DNA of 64,000 nucleotides from Chromatiaceae bacterium. Its GTDB lineage: Bacteria > Pseudomonadota > Gammaproteobacteria > Chromatiales > Chromatiaceae. Positions 44,702 to 52,767 of this stretch are shown here, in pieces (positions within the stretch are counted from its first letter, which is position 1; the number at the start of each line of letters is the position of its first letter). The notes beneath the pieces are model-generated. The model was not told the DNA's origin and did no database searches. It saw only the letters and a program-made list of their open reading frames with translations. The position numbers and the translations under genes were made by a program. The DNA lies in contig JACKMK010000002.1 in assembly GCA_024235395.1 (NCBI GenBank), forward strand, positions 868,001-932,000, read 5' to 3'.

Positions 44702-45892
44702 ATGCCGGTTGAGCAGTCCCGTTCGGGTGCGACGCACAAGGTGCCGCTCTGGCGGCAGCCGGTGTTCAGAGCGGTCGTGTTTCAGGTCCTTCTGGTCCTG
44801 GGGATCGCGGCGTTCGGTTACTACCTGCTCAGCAACACGCTGTCCAACATGGAGCAGCGTGGCATCACCACCGGCTTCGGTTTTCTCTCCAACGAGGCAG
44901 GCTTCGGCATCCTGCAGAGCCTGATCGAGTACGACGAGACACATACCTACGGGCGGACCTTTTTTGTCGGGCTGCTCAACACGCTGCTGGTGGCGGGCCT
45001 CGGCATCTTTTTTGCCACCTTGCTGGGTTTCTTCATCGGCGTAGCGCGCCTGTCGCACAATTGGCTGGTCGCACGCCTTGCCACGGCGTATATCGAGATA
45101 TTCCGCAATATCCCGCTGCTGCTGCAGATCATCTTCTGGTACTTCGCCGTCTTGCGACCGCTGCCGCTGCCCCGCCAGAGTCTCTCGGTCGGCGATGCCG
45201 TTTTCCTCAACAACCGGGGATTGTTCCTTCCGCGCCCGGTGGCTGAAGACGGAATCTGGCTGGCGGGCATGGCGTTGATCGGGGCCATCGTACTGATGAT
45301 GGGCATTGCCTATTGGGCGAAACGGCGTCAGGCAGCCACCGGCCGGCAGTTTCCCACGCTGCTGGTCGGATTCGTCGCGATAACAGGACTGCCTCTGGCG
45401 GTCTTCCTGGCGAGTGGTTCGCCATTGCACTGGGATTACCCCGCGCTGAAGGGATTCAACTTCCGTGGCGGTCTGGAGGTGATTCCAGAACTCGCCGCAC
45501 TGCTGCTCGCACTGAGCATCTATACCGCGGCGTTTATCGCCGAAGCGGTGCGTTCCGGGATCATGGCGGTCAGCCATGGTCAGACGGAGGCCGCCTATGC
45601 GCTGGGACTAAGACCACGCGTCACGCTCAAGCTCGTGATCATTCCGCAGGCGATGCGGGTCATCATCCCTCAGCTCACCAGCCAGTATCTCAACCTGACC
45701 AAGAACTCGTCGCTCGCGACGGCGATCGGTTATCCGGATCTGGTCAACGTGTTTGCGGGCACAACGCTCAACCAGACCGGACAGGCCGTTGAGGTCATCG
45801 CAATGACAATGGCGGTGTATCTTGCGATCAGCCTGCTGATCTCGACGTTCATGAACTGGTACAACAAGCGCAAACAACTGGTCGAGCGGTAG
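44702..45892 (+). CDS. aapQ: Amino-acid ABC transporter permease AapQ
   Basis: One of the two membrane subunits of the AapJQMP importer. The 396-residue product from ATG 44702 (GGAG site just upstream) is long for a polar amino-acid permease because it carries the extra central segment (about residues 150-230) typical of AapQ/BztB. The transmembrane region and the cytoplasmic coupling motif EAAYALGLRPRVTLKLVIIPQAM with the following region (NSSLATAIGYPDLVN) are clear. It lies 130 bases after aapJ and five bases before aapM. Confidence 0.93.
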   Translation: MPVEQSRSGATHKVPLWRQPVFRAVVFQVLLVLGIAAFGYYLLSNTLSNMEQRGITTGFGFLSNEAGFGILQSLIEYDETHTYGRTFFVGLLNTLLVAGLGIFFATLLGFFIGVARLSHNWLVARLATAYIEIFRNIPLLLQIIFWYFAVLRPLPLPRQSLSVGDAVFLNNRGLFLPRPVAEDGIWLAGMALIGAIVLMMGIAYWAKRRQAATGRQFPTLLVGFVAITGLPLAVFLASGSPLHWDYPALKGFNFRGGLEVIPELAALLLALSIYTAAFIAEAVRSGIMAVSHGQTEAAYALGLRPRVTLKLVIIPQAMRVIIPQLTSQYLNLTKNSSLATAIGYPDLVNVFAGTTLNQTGQAVEVIAMTMAVYLAISLLISTFMNWYNKRKQLVER

Positions 45893-45897
45893 ACGAA

Positions 45898-47001
45898 ATG
45901 AGTGTTCATACACCCCATCCAGATCTTCCGCCGCCATCCACCAGCGTGGGCCTGATCGGTTGGATGCGCGCCAACCTGTTTTCGTCGTGGTCCAATGCCC
46001 TGTTGACGGCCGCGGCGATCTACCTGCTGTACCTGACCATACCCCCGTTGATCGAATGGGCCTTCATCAAAGCGCACTGGATCGGTGATTCGCGTGCGCC
46101 CTGCGATGCGGACAAGAGCGGTGCGTGCTGGGTGTTCGTCAACGTCCGGTTCAACCAGTTCATGTACGGGCTTTACCCGCAGAGCGAATACTGGCGGATC
46201 AATCTGGCGGGAATCCTTCTCGTGGCGCTGATGGTGCCGTTGTTCATCAAGCGGTTTCCACGCAAGGCATGGCTTGGCCTGTTCATCCTCGTTGGTTATC
46301 CGGTGATCGCGTTTTATCTGTTTTCCGGCGGAATATTCGGCCTCAAGCATGTCGAGACCAGCCTGTGGGGCGGGTTGACCTTGACGCTGGTGTTGTCTTC
46401 CGTCGGCATGGCGGCATCGTTCCCGCTCGGCATCCTCCTCGCGCTCGGCCGGCGCTCCAATATGCCGATCGTCAAGTCGCTGAGTATCATTTTCATCGAG
46501 TTCTGGCGCGGGGTGCCGTTGATCACGGTGCTGTTCATGTCGTCTGTGATGTTGCCGCTGTTCCTGCCCGAAGGAACGCATTTCGACAAACTGCTGAGGG
46601 CGATGATCGGCATCGCGTTGTTCCAGTCGGCCTACATGGCAGAGGTCGTGCGCAGCGGTTTGCAGGCTATTCCGAAAGGTCAGTACGAGGCGGCACAGGC
46701 ACTGGGTCTGCGTTACTGGCAGAGCATGGGCCTGATCATCCTGCCGCAGGCGCTGAAACTGGTGATCCCCGGCATAGTCAACACCTTCATCGCGCTGTTC
46801 AAAGACACCACGCTGGTGCTGATCATCGGGCTGCTGGACATGCTGGCCATGATCCAGTCCGCATTGGCCGACCCGAATTGGCTCGGGTTTGCGCTCGAAG
46901 GGCTGACGTTCGCCGCTGTGGTGTATTGGGTCTTCTGCTTCGGGATGTCGCGTTACAGTCTCGCCCTGGAACGCAAACTGCACACGGGTCACAAAAGATG
47001 A
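45898..47001 (+). CDS. aapM: Amino-acid ABC transporter permease AapM
   Basis: Second membrane subunit of the importer. The 367-residue product begins with a long N-terminal part (residues 1-150) with two or three hydrophobic helices, then the conserved permease domain with SVGMAASFPLGILLALGRRS, IEFWRGVPLITVLFMSSVML and the EAA loop EAAQALGLRYWQSMGLIILP. The start lies five bases after the aapQ stop and the stop overlaps the aapP start (ATGA), so the three genes are tightly linked. Confidence 0.93.
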   Translation: MSVHTPHPDLPPPSTSVGLIGWMRANLFSSWSNALLTAAAIYLLYLTIPPLIEWAFIKAHWIGDSRAPCDADKSGACWVFVNVRFNQFMYGLYPQSEYWRINLAGILLVALMVPLFIKRFPRKAWLGLFILVGYPVIAFYLFSGGIFGLKHVETSLWGGLTLTLVLSSVGMAASFPLGILLALGRRSNMPIVKSLSIIFIEFWRGVPLITVLFMSSVMLPLFLPEGTHFDKLLRAMIGIALFQSAYMAEVVRSGLQAIPKGQYEAAQALGLRYWQSMGLIILPQALKLVIPGIVNTFIALFKDTTLVLIIGLLDMLAMIQSALADPNWLGFALEGLTFAAVVYWVFCFGMSRYSLALERKLHTGHKR

Positions 47002-47792
47002 ACGATAGTCCAACGACCACGAAGGAAACCTCTTCGGAGCCTCCTGCAATGTCCGATCAGGTGATGATCGAGATGCGCCAGGTTCACAAGTGGTACGGGC
47101 AGTTTCACGTGCTGAAGGACATCAACCTGTTGGTCCAGAAGGGTGAACGGATCGTCATCTGCGGTCCGTCCGGCTCAGGCAAATCGACCATGATCCGCTG
47201 CATCAACCGCCTCGAGGAGCACCAGCGTGGGCAGATCATTGTCGACGGAACCGAGCTGACCGATGACATAAAGCACATAGACCAGATCCGCCGTGAAGTC
47301 GGGATGGTGTTTCAGCACTTCAACCTGTTTCCTCACCTGACGGTGCTTGAGAACTGCTGTCTGGCACCGATCTGGGTGCGCAAGATGCCGCGGCGGGAGG
47401 CCGAAGAGACTGCGATGCAGTACCTCGAGAAGGTCAGGATCCCAGAGCAGGCCAAGAAGTATCCCGGTCAGCTTTCCGGTGGCCAACAACAGCGCGTGGC
47501 CATCGCTCGCAGCCTGTGCATGCATCCCAGTATCATGTTGTTCGACGAACCCACCTCCGCGCTGGATCCCGAGATGATCAAGGAGGTGCTCGATACCATG
47601 ATCGAACTCGCCGAAAGCGGAATGACGATGCTGTGCGTCACGCACGAGATGGGGTTCGCCAGGACCGTCGCGAATCGCGTGATTTTCATGGATGGCGGCG
47701 AGATCATCGAGCAGAACGAGCCGGGCGAGTTCTTCGCCAATCCGCAGTCCGAACGGACCAAGCTGTTTCTGAGCCAGATTCTCGAGCACTGA
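46998..47792 (+). CDS. aapP: Amino-acid ABC transporter ATP-binding protein AapP
   Basis: The ATPase subunit that powers amino-acid uptake on the cytoplasmic side. The 264-residue product from ATG 46998 (overlapping the aapM stop by three bases) has Walker A GPSGSGKST, the Q-loop MVFQHFNLFPHLTVLEN, the signature LSGGQQQRVAIARSL, Walker B IMLFDEPTSALDPEM and the H-loop VTHEMGFAR. The first 20 residues are a non-conserved extension; translation could also begin at the ATG at 47050 (MSDQVMIEM). An open frame extends far upstream inside aapM but is a shadow. Confidence 0.95.
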   Translation: MNDSPTTTKETSSEPPAMSDQVMIEMRQVHKWYGQFHVLKDINLLVQKGERIVICGPSGSGKSTMIRCINRLEEHQRGQIIVDGTELTDDIKHIDQIRREVGMVFQHFNLFPHLTVLENCCLAPIWVRKMPRREAEETAMQYLEKVRIPEQAKKYPGQLSGGQQQRVAIARSLCMHPSIMLFDEPTSALDPEMIKEVLDTMIELAESGMTMLCVTHEMGFARTVANRVIFMDGGEIIEQNEPGEFFANPQSERTKLFLSQILEH

Positions 47793-47793
47793 G

Positions 47794-47838
47794 GCCGGCC
47801 TTCTCAATCCTGTCGGCGGGCGACGGGAGAAGACCGGC
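47794..47838 (+). repeat. Long hairpin after aapP
   Basis: GCCGG-C-CTTCTC (47794-47805) pairs with GAGAAG-A-CCGGC (47827-47838) with one mismatch, and a smaller GTCG/CGAC stem (47812-47815 with 47821-47824) is nested in the loop. It begins two bases after the aapP stop. No T-run follows, so it may be an mRNA-stabilising structure separating the transporter from the FIST gene rather than a simple terminator. Confidence 0.5.
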
Positions 47839-47958
47839 GCCCGCTCGACTCGCACCAGCGGCCCCGACGCGTTCTCAAGATCGGGCGTCCTCGGCCGAAG
47901 CATCGTGCATATCGGCAACCAGCCCGGGTCTCGCCGTAATCACTCCCCGGAGGACGTC

Positions 47959-49065
47959 GTGTACCTGCCTTTTGATTCCTGCGACAAGGTCGCATCAGCG
48001 CTGTTGGCGGCGTCCGCGCCGCATGCGGCACCGCTGTGGGCGCTGTGTGTGGCCGACGCTCACGGCGATCAGGTGCCCGCACTGATCGACCACTGCCGGG
48101 CACAGGGGCTGCGCATCTGTGGTGCCATCTTCCCCGGACTGATCGTTGGCGAAAAGGTTGAAAAGCGGGGTCTGGTAGCGATTCCCCTACCGGGTGACAG
48201 CAGCGTCCATCTGGCCGATCTGCAACGGGATGGCGTCCAATGGCGCGACGAGCCGGCGGTTCTGCCGGAGGGGCCCGCCGCGAGTTCGCTGTTGTTCATC
48301 GACTGCCTGGCGCCGAATATCACGGCGTTGCTCGAAGATCTCTACAACCGCTACGGGCGACGACTGACGCACTACGGTGCGGGCACCGGGTACCACGACC
48401 TCCGCCCAGCGCCGTCGGTATTCACGGAACAGGGCTGTTTCAGCAACGTGGCCCTGGCGGTCATCTCGACGCAGCGCATGACGGTGCGGGTACGCCACGG
48501 ATGGACACGGGTCGCCGGACCGTTCGTTGCGTCGCGCACCGAGGGTAACGTCATCAAAGAGTTGAACTGGGAGCCGGCCGCCACGCTGTATCGGTCCGAG
48601 GTCGTCGCGCTCGATCCCGCGTTCGCCGAGCGGCCGATGTTCCCCGACCTCATGTCCGTGTTCCCGCTGTGCATTGCCAAAGAGGGCGGCGAAGACGTGA
48701 TGCGGGACCCGATCGGTCAGGGTGACGGTGACGACATCGTCGTTTTGACCGACGTGACCGAGAACTCCGTGATGTACCTGGCGCGCGGTGATCGCGAGAC
48801 CTTGATTGCCGCTGCGGTCCAGGGAGTGGACGACTGCGGCGCTCCGGGCGACGTCGAGCGGTGTTTCATTTCGGACTGCTATTCGCGCGTGTTGATGATG
48901 GGTGACGCATTCGAAGACGAGCTCAGGGCGGTATCCCGGCAGTTGCGAGGTTTTACCGATGTCACGCCGGAAGGGGTCCTGGCGCTGGGTGAGGTAGCCA
49001 ATCACGGTGACCAGTACCTGGAGCTTTTCAACAAGACCTTCGTGGTCGCGTTGACCCACCGCTGA
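47959..49065 (+). CDS. FIST-domain sensory protein, NosP-like
   Basis: A 368-residue soluble protein with FIST_N (about 20-215) and FIST_C (about 220-350) domains, a family proposed to bind small ligands; the best-studied member, NosP of Pseudomonas, binds nitric oxide through haem. The GTG start at 47959 has GGAGG five bases upstream; an in-frame ATG at 47905 is poorer. Segments seen are GLRICGAIFPGLIVGEK, THYGAGTGYHDLRP and the terminal FNKTFVVALTHR. The hybrid kinase gene starts four bases after its stop, the same pairing as nosP with nahK. Several histidines (in YGAGTGYHD and VRHGWTRV) could be haem ligands, but I cannot assign one. Confidence 0.83.
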   Translation: MYLPFDSCDKVASALLAASAPHAAPLWALCVADAHGDQVPALIDHCRAQGLRICGAIFPGLIVGEKVEKRGLVAIPLPGDSSVHLADLQRDGVQWRDEPAVLPEGPAASSLLFIDCLAPNITALLEDLYNRYGRRLTHYGAGTGYHDLRPAPSVFTEQGCFSNVALAVISTQRMTVRVRHGWTRVAGPFVASRTEGNVIKELNWEPAATLYRSEVVALDPAFAERPMFPDLMSVFPLCIAKEGGEDVMRDPIGQGDGDDIVVLTDVTENSVMYLARGDRETLIAAAVQGVDDCGAPGDVERCFISDCYSRVLMMGDAFEDELRAVSRQLRGFTDVTPEGVLALGEVANHGDQYLELFNKTFVVALTHR

Positions 49066-49069
49066 GACG

Positions 49070-52000
49070 ATGGTCGATTCGTCTTCAAGCGTCCGTGAAG
49101 ACCTGCTGCTGCTTTACGAGCTTTCGCTGAGCATCGGCCAATCGCTTGATCCCTACGCGACGTGTAAGGGCTTCCTGCGTTCATTGATGGCCAGGCGCAA
49201 CCTGACCGGCGCGTCCGTGTGGTGGAGGGCGGGCGCATTCGACGACGATGGCGGCGATGGAATGACGCTGTTGGAGAGTATCCCACGCGGCGAGACGTGT
49301 CGTGACGCCTTGCCCGAAGAACATCCTCTTTGTCGGCTCGCCCGGGAGGGAAGGGCGCGAGCCTTTGCGACCGGGGATCCCGAGTTCTCCGTCTACGACA
49401 TCAATATTGCACCACCGGCAGGCAGCTGGGCTTTATACCCTATGGCAGAATGCGGCCTGCTGCTCATGAGCTCGGCTGCGGATGACTTGTTCACACCGCG
49501 CATGCTGGGACAGCTCCGCGCGGTCGTCGGCAAACTGGCGACCGCGATACAGGGCGGCATCGCTCATCAGAGGCTGCAACGTTCCGAGGCGGCGCTGCGC
49601 GACAGTGCCCGCGAACTCGACGAGTCTCGCAATCTGTTGCAGACCATCATCGACGCGGTGCCGATCCGGGTGTTCTGGAAAGACCTGGAGTCACGCTATC
49701 TCGGGTGCAATCCGGCGTTTGCACGCGATGCAGGCATGCAGCGACCCGAAGACCTGATCGGCAAGGACGATTTCCACATGGGATGGGCGGAACAGGCCGA
49801 GCTGTACCGCGCCGATGACGCCAAGGTGATCCACTCGGGTCTCGAGATGATCGCCTACGAGGAACCGCAATCCACGCCGGACGGGCGAACCATCTGGCTC
49901 AGCACCTCGAAGGTACCGCTGCGCAAGCGCGATGGCAGCATTTTCGGGCTGCTGGGCATCTATGAGGACATCACGGATCGCAAGACCGCCGAGTTTGCGC
50001 TGCGTGCCAGCGAGCAGAAACTGCTGACCATCCTCGACAGTGTCGATGCGTTCATCTACCTGAAGGACAACGACGGGCGCTACCTGTTCGCGAACCGCCG
50101 TCTGCGCGAATACTGGCAGGTGGAGATGGACGAGGTCGTCGGGTTCAGCGATGAGAAGTTCCTCGGTACCGCGGGTATCGAGCGCGTGCAAGAAGACGAC
50201 AGGCGCGTACTGCTGTACGGCGAGACCATCCGTGTCGAAGAATCGTTGACGAATCGCCTTACGGGTGACGCAAGGGTATATCTGACCACAAAGCTGGCGC
50301 TGCGCCGCGAGAACGGCGAGATCTATGGATTGTGTGGAATTTCAACCGACATCACGCAGCGCAAACAGGCGGAAATCGCGCTCGCCGAGAGCGAACAGCG
50401 ACTGCGCACACTGGTGGAAGCGGTGCCGGATGCCATCCAGTTCAAAGACGGCGAAGGGCGTTGGTTGATCGCCAACTCGGTGTTCCTGCGACTGCTGGGT
50501 CTGCTGGGCGAGGAATGGCGCGGGTTCAACGACAACGATCTGGCCGTACGGCACCCGCGTATCGCGGGCATGCTTCAAAGACTGCAGGGCAGTGACGAAC
50601 GGGCATGGGAGTCGTCTGACCCGATTCGTGCCGAAGAGTGGTTGGAACTGGAGGCGGGCGAACCGGTTTGTTTCGACCTGGTCAAGGTGCCTCTGTTCGA
50701 TCCCCGGGGAGGGCGCCAGGCGATGGTCATCGTCGGGCGTGACATCACCGAGGCGAAGAGTAACGCCGCCGAACTGGAGCGGCACCGTCGCGATCTACAG
50801 GGCCTGGTCGATCAGAAAACGCGCGAGCTGCTGGAGACCGAGGCACGGGCGAGCCACATTCTGCAGTCCAGCGCCGACGGTCTGTTCGGTGTCGATCGGC
50901 AGGGGCTGGTCACTTTCGTCAACCCGGCCGCCTGTCGCATGCTCGGCTTTCGTACCGAGGAACTGGTGGGTAAAAATGCCCACGCGGTGTTCCACTACCA
51001 CTGGCCGGATGGCAGGACCTATCCGGAACACGAATGCCCCATCGAGCAGGCGATGCTCAGCAACGAGGTACGGCGTACCGACGATGAGGTCTTCTGGTGC
51101 GCCGACGGCAATGCGTTACCGGTCATGTATTCGGTGCACCCCATGCAGCGCGATCAGAAGGTCATTGGGGCCGTGGTCAGCTTCGTCGACGTAAGCGTGC
51201 AACGCGCTGCCGCCCAGGCCCGCGAGCATGCCCTCGTGGCAGCGGAAAATCTGGCAAGGATGCGTAGCGAGTTCCTGGCCAACATGAGCCATGAGATTCG
51301 CACCCCGCTGCACGGAATGCTGGGGTTCGCGCAGATCGGATTGCGGCGTGCCGCCGACCCGGAACGGGTGCGAGGCGCGTTCGACAGGATCCTTGGCTCG
51401 GGAAGGATGTTGATCCGGGTGATCGACGAGATCCTCGATTTTTCCAAGATCGAGGCGGGAAAACTGCGAATCGACGCGGTCGACATGTCGCTCTATCAGA
51501 TGGTCGATGACGCGGTGGAACTGGTCGAGCAGCATGCGCGCAACAAGGGAGTCGCGTTGATCATGGATGTCGCGAGGCTGCCGGAGCGCTGCGTAAGCGA
51601 TCCGCTTCGGCTCGGGCAGGTCCTGCTCAACCTGCTGTCGAATGCCGTGAAGTTCACCGAACAGGGAGAGGTCTCGCTGATTGCGTTGCAGCGTGACGAC
51701 CGATTGGTGTTCACCGTGAACGATACGGGAATCGGTATGCAGCCGGGACAGTTGGACCAGATCTTCGATCCCTTTGTCCAAGCGGATGGCTCGACGACGC
51801 GAAGGTTTGGAGGCACCGGTCTCGGCCTCGCGATCACGCGGCGTATTCTGGAACTGATGGGTGGCGGGATCACGGCCAGCAGCCGCCTCGGGAAGGGGAG
51901 CCGGTTTGAATTCTGGGTTCCGTTCCGCGCGGCGCCGGATAGGGTGTCGCGCGACGATCCGCCGGCGCCGACGCCTTCGGTCGATGAACAACCACTCAAG

Positions 52001-52369
52001 GGCGTGTCGGTGTTGATCGTCGAAGATGTCGAGGTCAACCAGCTTATCCTGGAAGACCTGCTCACTCTGGCCGGTGCACGCGTGGCCATCGCCGCAGACG
52101 GAGCGGCCGCGGTGGAGAGCGTGAGCGCCGGTGGGGAATCCGCCTACGACGTCGTTTTGATGGATATCCAGATGCCGGTCATGAACGGTTACGAGGCGGC
52201 ACGCCGGATCTCGCAACAGCTACCCGGGCTGCCTATCATCGGGCAGACAGCGCACGCGTTCCCCGAAGAACGCAGGCAATGTCTGGCGGCAGGCATGGTC
52301 GACCACGTATCGAAGCCGATCGACGAACAAGCGCTCCTGTCGACGATTCTGCGCCACCTCGGGCGTTGA
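49070..52369 (+). CDS. Multi-PAS hybrid sensor histidine kinase/response regulator, NahK-like
   Basis: A 1099-residue cytoplasmic kinase without transmembrane segments. Order: GAF-like N-terminal domain (about 10-170), four PAS domains (about 190-305, 315-430, 445-565 and 590-710), HisKA with phosphoacceptor His741 (ANMSHEIRTPLHG), HATPase (NLLSNAVKFTE, DTGIGM, GGTGLGLAITRR) and a C-terminal receiver with Asp1032 (LMDIQMPVMNGYEA) and lysine in SKPID. It follows the FIST gene by four bases, so the two are almost certainly co-translated and interact, as NosP inhibits NahK. A phosphotransfer protein (HPt) to receive the signal is not encoded in the window. Confidence 0.9.
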   Translation: MVDSSSSVREDLLLLYELSLSIGQSLDPYATCKGFLRSLMARRNLTGASVWWRAGAFDDDGGDGMTLLESIPRGETCRDALPEEHPLCRLAREGRARAFATGDPEFSVYDINIAPPAGSWALYPMAECGLLLMSSAADDLFTPRMLGQLRAVVGKLATAIQGGIAHQRLQRSEAALRDSARELDESRNLLQTIIDAVPIRVFWKDLESRYLGCNPAFARDAGMQRPEDLIGKDDFHMGWAEQAELYRADDAKVIHSGLEMIAYEEPQSTPDGRTIWLSTSKVPLRKRDGSIFGLLGIYEDITDRKTAEFALRASEQKLLTILDSVDAFIYLKDNDGRYLFANRRLREYWQVEMDEVVGFSDEKFLGTAGIERVQEDDRRVLLYGETIRVEESLTNRLTGDARVYLTTKLALRRENGEIYGLCGISTDITQRKQAEIALAESEQRLRTLVEAVPDAIQFKDGEGRWLIANSVFLRLLGLLGEEWRGFNDNDLAVRHPRIAGMLQRLQGSDERAWESSDPIRAEEWLELEAGEPVCFDLVKVPLFDPRGGRQAMVIVGRDITEAKSNAAELERHRRDLQGLVDQKTRELLETEARASHILQSSADGLFGVDRQGLVTFVNPAACRMLGFRTEELVGKNAHAVFHYHWPDGRTYPEHECPIEQAMLSNEVRRTDDEVFWCADGNALPVMYSVHPMQRDQKVIGAVVSFVDVSVQRAAAQAREHALVAAENLARMRSEFLANMSHEIRTPLHGMLGFAQIGLRRAADPERVRGAFDRILGSGRMLIRVIDEILDFSKIEAGKLRIDAVDMSLYQMVDDAVELVEQHARNKGVALIMDVARLPERCVSDPLRLGQVLLNLLSNAVKFTEQGEVSLIALQRDDRLVFTVNDTGIGMQPGQLDQIFDPFVQADGSTTRRFGGTGLGLAITRRILELMGGGITASSRLGKGSRFEFWVPFRAAPDRVSRDDPPAPTPSVDEQPLKGVSVLIVEDVEVNQLILEDLLTLAGARVAIAADGAAAVESVSAGGESAYDVVLMDIQMPVMNGYEAARRISQQLPGLPIIGQTAHAFPEERRQCLAAGMVDHVSKPIDEQALLSTILRHLGR

Positions 52370-52373
52370 TGTT

Positions 52374-52427
52374 CACCGGCCGTGCCGACATCGGCAGACC
52401 TGTCTACCGCACACTGCCAGGCCGGTG
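52374..52427. repeat. Nested inverted repeats between convergent genes
   Basis: CACCGGCC (52374-52381) and GGCCGGTG (52420-52427) are perfect eight-base arms. Inside them, TGCCGA and TCGGCA (52383-52396) form a perfect six-base stem around two bases. The whole 62-base gap between the hybrid kinase and the FlhB-like gene is therefore structured, and may end transcription or stabilise both messages. No T-run is present. Confidence 0.45.
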
Positions 52428-52431
52428 GCAC

Positions 52432-52767
52432 TCAGGCGTCTTCAGCGATATCGGTCTGACCGGGTGGGTTGAACCCCTCCGGAACCTTGCCGGCGAGAAT
52501 GTAGGCGAAAGCGATCACCTCTGCGATCGCGCGGTACAGATTCTCCGGAATCTCCTCGCCGAGCGGGATCTGCGACAACACCATCGCCAGCTCGGCGTCC
52601 GGGTAGAGCGGTACCCCGGCCTGCTGTGCGGTACGTATGATCTCCTCGGCCAGCAGTTCGCGCCCCTTGGCGACGACCCTCGGAGCGTTGTCGCCGTCAT
52701 AGCGCAGTGCAATCGCGATGTCCGGCGAGCCGCCGACGACCGGTTTTTCGCGAGGCGCGTCAGGCAC
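52432..52767 (-). CDS. FlhB C-terminal-domain-like protein (orphan export-switch domain)
   Basis: A 111-residue soluble protein corresponding to the cytoplasmic C-terminal domain of FlhB/YscU, the export-substrate switch of flagellar type III secretion. It shows DIAIALRYDGDNAPRVVAKG (compare HIAVALRY in FlhB), then ARELAEEI-like AKGRELLAEEIIRTAQQAGVPLY and LGEEIPENLYRAIAEVIAFAY. The autocleavage NPTH is replaced by SPD (residues 14-16), so self-cleavage is not expected. It overlaps the end of the FliK-like gene by eight bases. Full-length flhB must be elsewhere. Confidence 0.88.
   Translation of the reverse strand: MPDAPREKPVVGGSPDIAIALRYDGDNAPRVVAKGRELLAEEIIRTAQQAGVPLYPDAELAMVLSQIPLGEEIPENLYRAIAEVIAFAYILAGKVPEGFNPPGQTDIAEDA

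Noticed and set aside
46125..46997. Long N-terminal extension of AapP fused to an upstream frame
   Set aside because: The frame upstream of 46998 overlaps aapM out of phase and has shadow composition; the ATGA overlap start gives a normal-length ATPase.
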